A stretch of 64,000 nucleotides of DNA from CAWUEX02 sp038148375 (GCA_038148375.1 JAYQVH010000002.1:275400-339399), one strand, 5' to 3'. Positions 45,176-54,822 are shown, numbered from the stretch's first letter. Numbers and translations are program-made. The notes: generated from the sequence alone by a model not told the origin.

Positions 45176-45456
45176 TGGCCAGAATATTTTTCACCTACGT
45201 GCTTCCGTTCCTGTTGCCGCTAACCGTGTATCTGTTGTGGGCATGGTATCGCACGGCCTACGCCAACAAGCACGGCGGCGAGGCGCCAGATATCGAGAAA
45301 GGGCCATGGCCGCTTATGCTGTTGCTTGGTGCAGTGCTGACGATGGCGCTCCTCGCGTATACAGCTCTGACCCGCGGCGCAAATCCTGATGCCGAATACA
45401 CGCCTCCACGTTACGAGGACGGCCAGATCGTTCCCGGGCAACTCAAAGAAAAGTAG
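45175..45456 (+). CDS. small membrane protein, DUF6111-like
   Basis: 93 residues with two membrane helices (about 5-25 and 43-63), a short loop with HGGEAPDIEKGPWP and a C-terminal tail ending DGQIVPGQLKEK. Small proteins of this form sit between the CoA pyrophosphatase and CCA-enzyme genes in many Rhodospirillales-type genomes. The function is unknown. It is coupled to its upstream gene by a TAATG overlap. Confidence 0.72.
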   Translation: MARIFFTYVLPFLLPLTVYLLWAWYRTAYANKHGGEAPDIEKGPWPLMLLLGAVLTMALLAYTALTRGANPDAEYTPPRYEDGQIVPGQLKEK

Positions 45457-45462
45457 TTGTAA

Positions 45463-46698
45463 TTGGAAATCAGACGTCTCGATGCGCCGTGGCTAAACGA
45501 AGAGCCGTTGCGAGCGGTGTTCTCGGCGTTGGGCGCGCCCGAGACAGATGTGCGTGCCGTCGGTGGGTGTGTGCGTGATGGCATTCTGGGCCGAGCCGTC
45601 AGGGACATTGATCTGGCAACTCCGGATGTGCCGGATACGGTGATTGAAAGGCTGGAAAAGGCCGGCTTGAAAGCGGTTCCTACAGGACTTGAGCATGGCA
45701 CTGTAACCGCCGTCTTCGACGGTCGAGGCTTTGAAATCACAACATTGCGCAAGGACACAGCCTGTGACGGGCGGCACGCAGATGTCGAGTTTACGAAAGA
45801 CTGGCGGGAGGACGCCGCCCGGCGCGATTTCACGTTCAACGCCATGTCGATGCGTCCGACGGGCGAGGTCTTCGATTTCTTCGGTGGTTGGGAAGACGCG
45901 GAGCGTGGCGCAGTCGTTTTCGTGGGCGACCCAGTAGACCGGATTCAGGAGGACTATTTGCGCATCCTCAGATTCTTCCGGTTTTATGCGCATTACGGTC
46001 GGTGCGCCGCGGATCCCGGGACGCTTGAAGCTTGCCATACCTATCGCGCCCAATTGAAAAAGCTGTCTGCTGAGCGCGTCCGCAATGAACTGGTCAAGAT
46101 GTTGACCGCGGACGAGCCGGCGGAGACCGTCAGGATGATGTCGGATACCGGTGTGTTGGCGGTGGTGCTGCCCGAAGCGAAGAATCTCGACGTCTTCGAC
46201 AACCTGATCGCCGCGGAAGGGGCGGCCAGTTTTCAAAACTGCGCGCCCGACTGGCGTCGGCGCTGGGTTGCGTTGGTGCCAGGGGGCAGTGGCGACGTTG
46301 CGAAACGCCTGCATATGTCCAATGCCGATCGTGCGGCGATGAGGGCGCTGGAGGAGGCTGCGTTACACGTTCCCGTCGACCAGTCCATATTGGCTATGAA
46401 CACGTTTCTCTATCGGTATGCTCCAAGTGCGGTGGACGCAGCGCTGATTGCCAGCGCGCGCGCCGGCAGGCCTGACGGCGCCCTTTGGCCGGATTTGGTG
46501 AAGGCGGCGAGGGACTGGGCGCAGCCGGACTTCCCTGTATCAGGTGCGGAACTTACGCAGCTTGGCATTCCTGAGGGGCCGCAGATCGGTGACATCTTGC
46601 GGAACTTGGAGGATCGCTGGATAGCGAGCGGTTTCACCGATTCAAAAGCGGTCTTGCTTGACTACGCCCGCGCCGAGGCCGCGAAAAAGGGCGGATAA
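45463..46698 (+). CDS. cca: CCA tRNA nucleotidyltransferase
   Basis: 411 residues from a TTG start at 45463, six bases after the preceding stop. The head domain has VRAVGGCVRDGILGRAVRDIDLATPD, the GG and DxD motifs that bind nucleotide and metal, and the RRDFTFNAMSM block. The neck region RILRFFRFYAHYGR follows. The enzyme adds or repairs the CCA end of tRNAs. ATG starts are not available nearby without loss of the head. Confidence 0.94.
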   Translation: MEIRRLDAPWLNEEPLRAVFSALGAPETDVRAVGGCVRDGILGRAVRDIDLATPDVPDTVIERLEKAGLKAVPTGLEHGTVTAVFDGRGFEITTLRKDTACDGRHADVEFTKDWREDAARRDFTFNAMSMRPTGEVFDFFGGWEDAERGAVVFVGDPVDRIQEDYLRILRFFRFYAHYGRCAADPGTLEACHTYRAQLKKLSAERVRNELVKMLTADEPAETVRMMSDTGVLAVVLPEAKNLDVFDNLIAAEGAASFQNCAPDWRRRWVALVPGGSGDVAKRLHMSNADRAAMRALEEAALHVPVDQSILAMNTFLYRYAPSAVDAALIASARAGRPDGALWPDLVKAARDWAQPDFPVSGAELTQLGIPEGPQIGDILRNLEDRWIASGFTDSKAVLLDYARAEAAKKGG

Positions 46699-46727
46699 AA
46701 AAGCCCCGCCTCTGGAGGGGCGGGGCT
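46697..46727 (-). terminator. strong terminator after trmL (also lies after cca)
   Basis: AGCCCCGCC (46702-46710) pairs with GGCGGGGCT (46719-46727). Read on the minus strand the stem is followed by a T-run, from the plus-strand A-run 46697-46701, so it ends the leftward trmL transcript. It begins at the cca stop, and may also work for the rightward message, though no T-run follows on that side. Confidence 0.82.
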
Positions 46728-46829
46728 GAGCTACGGAGCAATGTCGGGCGACGGGAGGGGATCCAGTTCGACTGCGATTGCTAAGCCATAATCTAGATGT
46801 CTCTATCTTACACCGACATTGCAGGGACA

Positions 46830-47309
46830 TTACGGGGTTGTCATGTCGTGCGGTATATCTGGAAATGCATTAAGTTGACGCAGGGCTTCAGCGGCGGCGA
46901 TTGCGGCCGATTGTGCCAGATTGAGCGATCGCGTGCCCGGCGCCATCGGAATTTTGATTCTGGCCTCCGCTTCCGCATGGACAGTCTTTGGCACACCGGC
47001 GCTTTCCTGTCCGAAAAGCAATGTGTCACTGCCTGAGAATGAGAACGAATGGCAAGCGTCCGCGCCCTGGGTGGTGAACAGCACGAGCCGCCGTTGGCCC
47101 AGGGCGTCCTTGAAGGCCGACCAAGACGCGTGACGGGTCAGAGATACACTCTCGGCGTAGTCCATCGCGGCCCGTTTCAGGCGCTTATCGTCGAGGACAA
47201 AGCCACAAGGTTCAATGATATCGACGCCGATATTGAAGCAAGCGGCCAGACGTATAACCGCACCAGTGTTTTGCGGGATATCGGGTTGGAAAAGCGCTAA
47301 TCTGATCAA
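46830..47309 (-). CDS. trmL: tRNA (cytidine34-2'-O)-methyltransferase TrmL
   Basis: 159 residues from a TTG start at 47309 (AAGG upstream), which gives the family's normal length; an upstream ATG at 47363 would add 18 unlike residues. The start block IRLALFQPDIPQNTGAVIRLAACF, FTTQGADACHSF, GQESAGVP and the IPMAPGTRSLNLAQSAAI end are the SPOUT-family trefoil-knot motifs. It methylates the wobble base of tRNA-Leu. It lies between cca and the pet operon, divergent from the latter. Confidence 0.92.
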   Translation of the reverse strand: MIRLALFQPDIPQNTGAVIRLAACFNIGVDIIEPCGFVLDDKRLKRAAMDYAESVSLTRHASWSAFKDALGQRRLVLFTTQGADACHSFSFSGSDTLLFGQESAGVPKTVHAEAEARIKIPMAPGTRSLNLAQSAAIAAAEALRQLNAFPDIPHDMTTP

Positions 47310-47554
47310 TGCCTTACTATACCTACGCTCTCGCCAATTTCGGCCCAGCAAAGGCCTTTTCACGACGTTTGAAATATCCTATACCCCATCGCGTTGTTTT
47401 CCTTAGGGTTTCGTTGAGGTAGGGAAAGCAGGACAGGGATTTTCGGGCCTTATCACGGCCACGGCTGTGGGGAAGTTATACACTGCAGTTTAAGGACAAC
47501 CCTGTTCTTGCGTGCCATTCCCGGCGCAGAGCCAAGTTCATGAGGTCTATTTAG

Positions 47555-48106
47555 ATGGCGGACACGGCAGAAAACCAAGCGGTTCCGACCGCAGATGAGT
47601 CCCGGCGGGACTTTCTTCTCCATGCCACAGTCGCAACTGGTGCAGTTGGTGCAGCGGTATCTCTCTGGCCGCTCATTAACAGCATGAATCCGGCGGCGGA
47701 TACGCTCGCGTTATCCTCGATAGAATTCAGTTTAGGAGGCCTAGAGGAAGGCCAGTCCGTAACCATCAGCTGGCGCGGCAAGCCGGTATTCGTTCGCTAT
47801 CGTACGGCAGATGAAATTGAGACCGCGCAGTCCGAGCGGTGGCAAGATTTGCCCGATCCGCAGGCGGACGAAGAGCGCGTCATAGATCCGAAATACCTTA
47901 TTGTTGTCGGAGTCTGCACCCATCTTGGATGTATTCCGCTGGGACAAAAAACCACTGAGCCGAGAGGAGACTTTGGCGGGTACTTCTGTCCGTGCCACGG
48001 TTCACACTACGACACATCGGCACGTATCCGCCGCGGCCCGGCGCCGACCAATCTTGAAGTCCCTGAATATACATTCCTCTCCGAAACAAACATTCGCATC
48101 GGTTAA
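47555..48106 (+). CDS. petA: ubiquinol-cytochrome c reductase, Rieske iron-sulfur subunit
   Basis: 183 residues. The N-terminus has a Tat motif (SRRDFLLHA) and one membrane anchor (about 24-41). The 2Fe-2S ligands are C121-T-H123 and C145-P-C147-H148, with the disulfide partners C126 and C147 in the usual CTHLGC and CPCHGS boxes. It passes electrons from ubiquinol to cytochrome c1 on the periplasmic side of the bc1 complex. petB starts 14 bases after it. Confidence 0.97.
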   Translation: MADTAENQAVPTADESRRDFLLHATVATGAVGAAVSLWPLINSMNPAADTLALSSIEFSLGGLEEGQSVTISWRGKPVFVRYRTADEIETAQSERWQDLPDPQADEERVIDPKYLIVVGVCTHLGCIPLGQKTTEPRGDFGGYFCPCHGSHYDTSARIRRGPAPTNLEVPEYTFLSETNIRIG

Positions 48107-48120
48107 GGAGCGCGCCAGAA

Positions 48121-49344
48121 ATGAGCACTAACAAAGGTTGGGGCGCCCGCGCCTTCGATTGGTTCGAAGAACGCCTGCCCATCGTATCCTTTATCGATCA
48201 TTCCGTCGGATCTCAGTATCCGGCGCCGAAAAACCTCAACTACTTTTGGAATTTTGGCTCACTGGCCGGCTTCATGCTGGTGGTGATGATCCTGACCGGC
48301 ATTCTGCTCGCGATGTCCTATACGCCGCACGTCGATTATGCCTTCGATAGTGTTGAGCGTATCATGCGCGACGTTAATTCGGGCTGGCTGTTGCGGTATA
48401 TGCACGCCAATGGCGCCAGCTTCTTCTTTATCGTGGTCTACATCCATATTTTCCGCGGGCTGTATTACGGCTCGTACAAGGCGCCGCGCGAAGTGTTGTG
48501 GTGGCTGGGCATCATCATCCTGCTGCTGATGATGGCCACGGCGTTCATGGGGTACGTTCTGCCGTGGGGCCAGATGAGCTTCTGGGGCGCAACCGTGATC
48601 ACGAACCTCTTTTCTGCGATCCCGGTCGTGGGCGACGAAATCGTCACATGGCTTTGGGGTGGCTTTGCGGTCGGCAACCCGACCCTCAACCGGTTCTACG
48701 CCCTCCACTACCTGCTGCCGTTCGTCATCGTCGGCGCTGTCGTGCTGCATATTTGGGCGTTGCACATCCCGGGATCCAACAACCCGACCGGCATTGAGGC
48801 GGCGCCTCAGGATAAGATTCCGTTCCATCCGTACTACACGGCGAAAGATGCGTTTGGTCTTGGTGTGTTCTTGCTGGCGTACTTCGCAGTCGTCTTCTGG
48901 TTCCCGAATGCTCTTGGGCATCCGGACAACTACATTCCAGCCAATCCGTTATCGACTCCCGCGCACATTGTGCCCGAATGGTACTTCCTGCCGTTCTACG
49001 CGATCCTGCGGTCGATCGATAACAAGCTCATCGGCGTGGTGTTGATGTTTGCTTCGATCCTTATCCTGTTTGTGATTCCGTGGCTGGATACATCCCGCAT
49101 CCGTTCCGCAACGTTCCGTCCGATCTACAAGGTTTTGTTCTGGATATTGCTGGTCGATTGCGTCGTCCTAACCTGGTGTGGTGCTCAGCTGCCCGAGGGG
49201 CTGCCCTTGATTCTCAGCCGTGTCGGCACCTTCTGGTACTTCTTCCACTTCCTCGTACTGCTGCCGGTGATCGGGTGGATTGAGACGCCACGGCCTCTGC
49301 CAACCAGTATAAGCACGCCCGTCGTGGCCAAGCCTGCGGAGTAA
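48121..49344 (+). CDS. petB: ubiquinol-cytochrome c reductase, cytochrome b subunit
   Basis: 407 residues with eight membrane helices. The heme-ligand His are in the paired helices RYMHANGASFFFIVVYIHIFRG (key H of MHANGA and YIHIFRG) and near HYLLPFVIVGAVVLHIWALH. The Qo-site block is PEWYFLPFYAILRSI. It is the quinol-oxidising core of the bc1 complex. The start follows petA by 14 bases and petC starts 4 bases after its stop. Confidence 0.97.
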   Translation: MSTNKGWGARAFDWFEERLPIVSFIDHSVGSQYPAPKNLNYFWNFGSLAGFMLVVMILTGILLAMSYTPHVDYAFDSVERIMRDVNSGWLLRYMHANGASFFFIVVYIHIFRGLYYGSYKAPREVLWWLGIIILLLMMATAFMGYVLPWGQMSFWGATVITNLFSAIPVVGDEIVTWLWGGFAVGNPTLNRFYALHYLLPFVIVGAVVLHIWALHIPGSNNPTGIEAAPQDKIPFHPYYTAKDAFGLGVFLLAYFAVVFWFPNALGHPDNYIPANPLSTPAHIVPEWYFLPFYAILRSIDNKLIGVVLMFASILILFVIPWLDTSRIRSATFRPIYKVLFWILLVDCVVLTWCGAQLPEGLPLILSRVGTFWYFFHFLVLLPVIGWIETPRPLPTSISTPVVAKPAE

Positions 49345-49348
49345 AGAC

Positions 49349-50134
49349 ATGAAACTAGGTATGACTTCCTTCGCTGCGGCCGCTCTTTTCGCAGTCGTTT
49401 CATTTTTCGCTGCCAGTCCGGTTCAGGCAGCGGGTGAGGCGGTTGAGCTGGAACATCAAGAATGGTCATGGGACGGTGTCCTCGGCGGATTTGACCGTCA
49501 GCAGCTGCAGCGCGGTTTCCAGATTTACCGCGAGGTTTGTGCGGCTTGTCACGGGCTCGACTACATAGCGTTCCGGAACCTTGAGGCGATCGGATACAGT
49601 GAGGATCAGGTCAAGTTCCTGGCGTCTCAGTACGAGATTGAAGAGTGCTGCGACGAATTCGGTGATCTGTTTAATCGCCCGGCGATCCCGGCGGACCGCA
49701 TTCCGAATCCGTATCCTAATGAGCAATTTGCCCGTGCGTCTAACGGCGGCTCACTGCCGCCTGACCTGTCGCTTATGACCAAGGCGCGTCCCAACGGACC
49801 GGATTACGTCTACAATCTCATCCTTGGTTATCAAGATCCGCCAGCTGACATGGCCGAAGAGATCATGCCTGGTATGTATTACAACTCTGTTTTTGACGGT
49901 AATCAGATCGCCATGGCACAGCAGTTGTTTGAAGACTTGGTGGAATATTCAGACGGTACGCCCGCCACGGAAGAGCAAATGGCCAAAGACGTCACAGCCT
50001 TCTTGCATTGGGCTGCGGAGCCTAAATTGGAGCAGCGCAAGCAGACCGGCATTCGGGTGCTGCTGTTTACCTTCGTCTTTACGGTTCTGGCTTACTTCCT
50101 CAAGCGCCGGATTTGGGCCGACGTTAAGCATTAA
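49349..50134 (+). CDS. petC: ubiquinol-cytochrome c reductase, cytochrome c1 subunit
   Basis: 261 residues with a signal peptide (1-27, ending VQA). The heme site is C64-A-A-C67-H68, the axial Met is in the EEIMPGMYYN region, and the C-terminal anchor helix RVLLFTFVFTVLAYFL ends in KRRIWADVKH. The domain carries electrons from the Rieske protein to cytochrome c. The pet operon ends here, followed by a terminator at 50159. Confidence 0.97.
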   Translation: MKLGMTSFAAAALFAVVSFFAASPVQAAGEAVELEHQEWSWDGVLGGFDRQQLQRGFQIYREVCAACHGLDYIAFRNLEAIGYSEDQVKFLASQYEIEECCDEFGDLFNRPAIPADRIPNPYPNEQFARASNGGSLPPDLSLMTKARPNGPDYVYNLILGYQDPPADMAEEIMPGMYYNSVFDGNQIAMAQQLFEDLVEYSDGTPATEEQMAKDVTAFLHWAAEPKLEQRKQTGIRVLLFTFVFTVLAYFLKRRIWADVKH

Positions 50135-50158
50135 ATCTACCAAAGATATCCATTAGCG

Positions 50159-50192
50159 AACCGCCGGCCCGCAAAGCCGGCGGTTTCGTTTT
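50159..50192 (+). terminator. rho-independent terminator of petABC
   Basis: AACCGCCGGC (50159-50168) pairs with GCCGGCGGTT (50176-50185) around a seven-base loop, followed by TCG and a run of five T or more (50189-50193). It lies 25 bases after the petC stop. Confidence 0.88.
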
Positions 50193-50208
50193 TGGGGGGG
50201 CGGACGGA

Positions 50209-51312
50209 TCAGACGTTAAACAGGAAGTGCATGACGTCGCCATCTTTGACGACGTATTCCTTGCCTTCCTGGCGCATTTTCCCGGCATCTTTCGCGGCCT
50301 GTTCCCCGCCTAAAGTGACGAAATCGTTGTAGGCGATGGTTTCCGCGCGGATAAACCCCCGCTCAAAGTCCGTATGGATCACGCCGGCTGCTTGCGGAGC
50401 TTTTGCGCCGTTATGAACGGTCCACGCCCGGGACTCTTTCGGGCCGGCCGTAAAGAAGGTCAGCAGGTCGAGCAGGCTATATCCAGCACGGATAATGCGT
50501 GACAAGCCTGTCTCGTTGAGGCTGAGGGTCTCTAAGAAATCTTGCCGTTCGGCTTCGTCCTCAAGCAAGGCCACCTCAGCTTCTATCGCAGCTGAGATCA
50601 CGACGCTGACCGCGCCTTCCGATCCTGCTTTCTCTGCCACGCGCTCTGAAAGCGCATTGCCCGTCGCAGCACTGTCTTCTTCGACATTCGCGACATACAG
50701 GATCGGTTTGGCGGTCATGAGCTGGAGCTGATTGAAGTGCTTGCGTGCTAATTCATCGTCCGGCCGGGCAGAGCGGGCTGGTTTCCCGTCTTTGAGCGCG
50801 TTTAACACCGGCTCCATGACAGCCATCGCCTCTTTGGCGTCTTTCTCGCCGGATTTCGCTTTCTTTGCGACAGGATCAATACGCCGCTCCATGCTCTCGA
50901 GGTCGGCCAGCATAAGCTCCGTCTCGACAGTTTCAGCGTCGCGGATCGGGTCGACCGAGCCATCGACATGGGTGACGTTGCCGTCGTCGAAGCAGCGCAG
51001 GACGTGGACCACCGCATCGACTTCGCGAATATTGGCCAGAAACTTGTTGCCGAGCCCTTCGCCGCGGCTCGCACCTTTGACTAGCCCGGCGATATCGACG
51101 AACTCGAGCTGAGTGGGAATGACCTCAACGGATTTAGCGATCGCGGCAATTTTGGTGAGGCGGTCATCCGGTACCGCGACACGGCCGACATTAGGCTCGA
51201 TCGTGCAGAACGGAAAGTTGGCTGCCTGGGCCGCCGCTGTGGATGTCAGCGCATTGAAAAGCGTGGATTTACCGACGTTTGGCAGCCCTACGATACCGCA
51301 TTTAAAGCCCAT
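50209..51312 (-). CDS. ychF: redox-regulated ATPase YchF
   Basis: 367 residues, the usual 363-370. The Obg-family G1 motif GLPNVGKSTLFNAL is at 8-21, DIAGLVKGASRGEGLGNKFL is the G3 region, and the C-terminal TGS domain (FFTAGPKESRAWTV, VHNGAKAPQAAGVIHTDFERGF) is complete. YchF hydrolyses ATP more than GTP and binds ribosomes. It starts three bases after the pth stop, so the two leftward genes are one unit. Confidence 0.96.
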   Translation of the reverse strand: MGFKCGIVGLPNVGKSTLFNALTSTAAAQAANFPFCTIEPNVGRVAVPDDRLTKIAAIAKSVEVIPTQLEFVDIAGLVKGASRGEGLGNKFLANIREVDAVVHVLRCFDDGNVTHVDGSVDPIRDAETVETELMLADLESMERRIDPVAKKAKSGEKDAKEAMAVMEPVLNALKDGKPARSARPDDELARKHFNQLQLMTAKPILYVANVEEDSAATGNALSERVAEKAGSEGAVSVVISAAIEAEVALLEDEAERQDFLETLSLNETGLSRIIRAGYSLLDLLTFFTAGPKESRAWTVHNGAKAPQAAGVIHTDFERGFIRAETIAYNDFVTLGGEQAAKDAGKMRQEGKEYVVKDGDVMHFLFNV

Positions 51313-51315
51313 TTT

Positions 51316-51936
51316 TTAATCTTCCTCTGGCGCGTTTATCGCATCGCGCGGCGAGGGCGGTGTCGCTGTGCCCCCCATGATGTGCGCCACATTGGTCATA
51401 AACCGGTTGTCTTCGCCTTGGACCAGGAGATCCACCTCACCGGCGACCGCATCGACCAATTCCTTGACCCAGATGTCGTCCGATTTCGCAAAGTCCTTGA
51501 GGACATACCCGGACACCCGGTCTTTGTGACCCGGATGTCCGACGCCGAGCCGGACGCGCCAGAAATCCTCTCCGATATGCGCCGCGACGCTGCGGATGCC
51601 GTTGTGACCGGCATGTCCGCCGCCTTTCTTGACGCGAACCTTGCCGGGGGCCAACTCAATTTCGTCAAACAATACGAGCACGTTGTCCAACTCGAGTTTG
51701 AAAAAAGTGACTGCCTCAGCAACCGATCGGCCGGACTCGTTCATATACGTCATCGGTTTGAGCAAGACGACTTTGTCGCCGCCGATCTGGCCATCCGTGC
51801 TCACGCCTTGGAACTTGCTACGCCATGCACCGAAGCTGTGGCGATCGGCGATCGCATCCACGGCCATAAAGCCAAGGTTATGGCGGTTGTTGGCGTATCC
51901 GGACCCGGGGTTTCCCAGGCCGACAATCAAACGCAT
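51316..51936 (-). CDS. pth: peptidyl-tRNA hydrolase
   Basis: 206 residues. GLGNPGSGYANNRHNLGFMAVD contains the catalytic His (RHN block at about 18-20); PMTYMNESG and GGHAGHNGIRS complete the family signature. It frees peptidyl-tRNAs from early dropped chains. L25 is encoded just upstream and ychF just downstream, a conserved order. Confidence 0.96.
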   Translation of the reverse strand: MRLIVGLGNPGSGYANNRHNLGFMAVDAIADRHSFGAWRSKFQGVSTDGQIGGDKVVLLKPMTYMNESGRSVAEAVTFFKLELDNVLVLFDEIELAPGKVRVKKGGGHAGHNGIRSVAAHIGEDFWRVRLGVGHPGHKDRVSGYVLKDFAKSDDIWVKELVDAVAGEVDLLVQGEDNRFMTNVAHIMGGTATPPSPRDAINAPEED

Positions 51937-52024
51937 GGTAAACTCACCGGTAAGAAAGCTATCCCCTCAGGTTTAAACCGAGGGCGGCGGGCCGGACCCG
52001 GCATGTGCCGGGTCCGGGCGCGAA

Positions 52025-52696
52025 TCAATCTTCTGACTCGTTTTCGCTGTCGCCGTCGTCGGACTCTTTGGCGTCGGTGTCTTTAGCTTCTTCACCTTCT
52101 TCGCCATCGTCGTCTTCTGTAGCCGTAACCACAGTCGGCGGGGCAATAGTACAAATGGTGAAGTCGCGGTCGGTAATGGTCGGCGCAACGCCGTTCGGCA
52201 TCGCGATCGCGCTGATGTGTACGGAATCACCGATATCCAGGCCAGTCAGATCGATTTCGAACTGCTCCGGCAAATCGTCCGGACGGGCACGGACTTCGAT
52301 CTCATGGCGCACGATGTTCAGCACGCCGCCGCGCTTGAGGCCCGGTGACTCCAGTTCATTGTTGAAGTGTACAGGCACTTCAACGGTGACCACCGTATTC
52401 TTGCCGATGCGGCGGAAGTCCACGTGAATTGGGACATCGCGTACCGGATGCATCTGGACGTCCTGCGCCATGGCGCGGTGGGTGTCGTCTCCGAGCTTGA
52501 TGTCGAAGATGTGGGTCGAAAATCCGGGCCTGTGCATTTGGGCAATCAGAGCGCGCGGTTCTATGGCAATCAGGATCGGCTCCTTGTTGTCGCCATAGAT
52601 CACACCAGGCACGAGGCCTTCTCGGCGTGTTGCGCGGGCTGCCCCCTTGCCGGCCCCGTCGCGGCCCTGAACGGTCAGGGCTGTTGAATCGGCCAT
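52025..52696 (-). CDS. rplY: 50S ribosomal protein L25 (CTC form)
   Basis: 223 residues from ATG 52696, set by AGGAGA; a start at 52756 has no such site. The 5S-rRNA-binding part begins GRDGAGKGAARATRREGLVPGVIYGDNKEP (key GKGAARATRREG), and a second beta domain makes it the general-stress CTC type. About 35 residues at the C-terminus are Asp/Glu-rich, an acidic tail common in alphaproteobacterial L25. The gene precedes pth. Confidence 0.94.
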   Translation of the reverse strand: MADSTALTVQGRDGAGKGAARATRREGLVPGVIYGDNKEPILIAIEPRALIAQMHRPGFSTHIFDIKLGDDTHRAMAQDVQMHPVRDVPIHVDFRRIGKNTVVTVEVPVHFNNELESPGLKRGGVLNIVRHEIEVRARPDDLPEQFEIDLTGLDIGDSVHISAIAMPNGVAPTITDRDFTICTIAPPTVVTATEDDDGEEGEEAKDTDAKESDDGDSENESED

Positions 52697-52845
52697 TTCT
52701 GGTCTCCTAATGATGGTTACCGGCAGGCCTCCAGGGGTGTCGCCGCCGGCCCGCACCGCCCCGGGAAGGCCGGGATTCGCTGCGAAGCGGCGGTAATACA
52801 GGGATTCGGGGACGGGCTCAAGCCCTTCGGAGGCTGGGGCGGCAA

Positions 52846-53781
52846 TCAGTCAAACAGGCTGGAAACCGAGGATTCCGAGCTGATGCGCTTCACCGCTTCC
52901 GCCATGAGCGGGGCAATAGACAGTTGGCGGACGTTGTCGGCAAGGCGCACGGCTTCCGTCGCCTGAATGCTGTCCGTAATCACCAGTTCGGTCATAGGTG
53001 AGGCGGATACGCGGCCGACGGCTCCCCCCGATAAAACCCCATGGGTGACATAGGCGGAGACTGATTTCGCGCCATCATTCATCAGTGCGACAGCCGCATT
53101 GCAGAGGGTTCCCGCGGAATCGACGATATCGTCAATCAGGATACAGTCCCGGCCCTCGACCTCGCCGATGATGTTCATGACCTCTGAAACTCCGGCCCGT
53201 TCGCGGCGTTTGTCAATAATCGCGAGATCCGTGTTAAGGCGCTTAGCAATCGCTCGGGCGCGGACCACCCCGCCGACATCGGGAGAAACGATCATTGGCC
53301 CGCCGTTTTCCTGGTAGCGCTCCTTAATGTCCTCTGCGAAGACCGGCTGGGCGTAAAGGTTGTCCAGCGGGATGTCGAAAAACCCCTGAATCTGTCCGGA
53401 ATGAAGGTCGAGGGTGAGGACCCGGCTGGCACCGGCCTGATTTATTAAGTTAGCAACCAATTTTGCCGTGATCGGAGTGCGCGGCGCGGTCTTTCGGTCC
53501 TGGCGGGCATATCCGTAGTACGGAATCACAGCTGTGACGCGCTCGGCTGATGCGCGCCGCAGCGCATCCAGTGTTACGAGCAGTTCCATCAGATTGTCGT
53601 TGGCGGGGTATGACGTGGGCTGGATGACGAAAACGTCCTCTCCCCGGACGTTTTCGTTGATCTCGACGAACACTTCCATGTCAGAAAAGCGCTTGATCGA
53701 CGCGTTGGTGAGTTCACAGTGCAAATAGGCGGCGATCGCTTCCGCAAGCGGCCGATTGGCGTTGCCTGCCAATAACTTCAT
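52846..53781 (-). CDS. prs: ribose-phosphate pyrophosphokinase
   Basis: 311 residues from ATG 53781; an in-frame start 21 codons upstream is unlikely because the family begins MKLLAGNANRPLAEAIA. The catalytic flexible-loop and PRPP site (DCILIDDIVDSAGTL) and YYGYARQDRKTAPRTPI are complete. It makes PRPP from ribose-5-phosphate and ATP for nucleotides, His and Trp. rplY follows on the same strand after 149 bases. Confidence 0.96.
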   Translation of the reverse strand: MKLLAGNANRPLAEAIAAYLHCELTNASIKRFSDMEVFVEINENVRGEDVFVIQPTSYPANDNLMELLVTLDALRRASAERVTAVIPYYGYARQDRKTAPRTPITAKLVANLINQAGASRVLTLDLHSGQIQGFFDIPLDNLYAQPVFAEDIKERYQENGGPMIVSPDVGGVVRARAIAKRLNTDLAIIDKRRERAGVSEVMNIIGEVEGRDCILIDDIVDSAGTLCNAAVALMNDGAKSVSAYVTHGVLSGGAVGRVSASPMTELVITDSIQATEAVRLADNVRQLSIAPLMAEAVKRISSESSVSSLFD

Positions 53782-53943
53782 TGTCGAAAACCCCTCGTGG
53801 CAGACCCGCGCGAAAGCGCAGTTTTCTGCAGTTCCCAGACTCACCCGAACGGCGCTGAACCTATCAATCTGTCACAGGTCTGTAAACGTTCAGGGAGGTC
53901 TGAACCCCCCAAAAATATGCGGATTTACGGGCCGGCGCATACA

Positions 53944-54822
53944 TTAGCGCGCAGCCGCAATAATCTCGAGTACGCCGGGCAGCGCGGCATCCGTTACGGC
54001 CTCGGCAATGGCGGTCCAAGACATCCGCAATTGCCGGCGCGGCACCCGATTGTCGAGCCGAACGTCACCGAGAATTGTTTCGTTACCGTCAAGGACGATC
54101 CATGCGATCGACACATCGTCGAATTCTGCATCGGCGGGTTCCACTGTCACCTCGCCGGACAGGATGAAGTCAGGACGGGTCCCTGCCGGAACGATGCCTT
54201 CTCTGGACAGACGGCCGGCCAGCGCGCGCGCAAGCGCCATATTGCCTTCGCCAGGAGCGCCGCGCGGCGGGCGAATAAGAACGGCCGCACCCTGCCACGG
54301 CGGAGGGGGAGGAGGCGCGATCACCACGTTTAGGTCTGGGGCAACAAGCTGCATGACCTGCACGCTGATGTCGGCGGCGACAGATTCGACGGCGGGCGAA
54401 AAAGCGCTGGATAACTGGGTGCCTGAAACGTCGACCGTTTGATCGAACCGCTCGACAACTTCGCCCTGACGGTTGAGCAAGCGCCATTCCAGGGACAGGC
54501 CGCGCGATGTGGTGTCGTTCGGCAATGTGTCCAGGTTTCCGTCCAGCGTGAATCCCAGGATTCCGACGCGGTCGACGGCTTCAGCGGGAATTTCCTGGGC
54601 CTGCATGATGGCGGCGATGCGCGCGGCGACGGCCTCCGCGAACGCTGTGTCGAAGCCTGCCGGCGCAAGCACGCCAACTCCGGCGCCGCTCGGGTTGGCG
54701 AGCAGCGGATTGGACGCATCCGGCAGCCGCCGGAACGGCTGCGGGACGCTTCCGCACGCGCCGACTGCGACCGCAACGAGAAAGGCAATGCTGAGGCGCT
54801 TTATGAGGCGGTACAAAGCCAT
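53944..54822 (-). CDS. predicted lipoprotein of unknown function
   Basis: 292 residues. The signal ends VAVAVGACGS, so Cys23 should be lipidated. Two related beta-alpha parts flank a proline run (VIAPPPPPPW near 175): residues about 45-150 with RVGILGFTLDGNLDTL and 180-292 with RPDFILSGEVTVEP. I do not recognise a named family. The stop and the PgeF-gene stop adjoin (this gene starts at 54822, the base before the pgeF stop), so it is in one message with pgeF, midA and lgt. Confidence 0.6.
   Translation of the reverse strand: MALYRLIKRLSIAFLVAVAVGACGSVPQPFRRLPDASNPLLANPSGAGVGVLAPAGFDTAFAEAVAARIAAIMQAQEIPAEAVDRVGILGFTLDGNLDTLPNDTTSRGLSLEWRLLNRQGEVVERFDQTVDVSGTQLSSAFSPAVESVAADISVQVMQLVAPDLNVVIAPPPPPPWQGAAVLIRPPRGAPGEGNMALARALAGRLSREGIVPAGTRPDFILSGEVTVEPADAEFDDVSIAWIVLDGNETILGDVRLDNRVPRRQLRMSWTAIAEAVTDAALPGVLEIIAAAR

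Noticed and set aside
46797..47036. 79-codon plus-strand frame over trmL
   Set aside because: Shadow of trmL; no start site or family pattern.
52025..52140. Low-complexity acidic repeat at the end of rplY
   Set aside because: It encodes the Asp/Glu-rich tail common in L25 of this group, not a separate repeat element.
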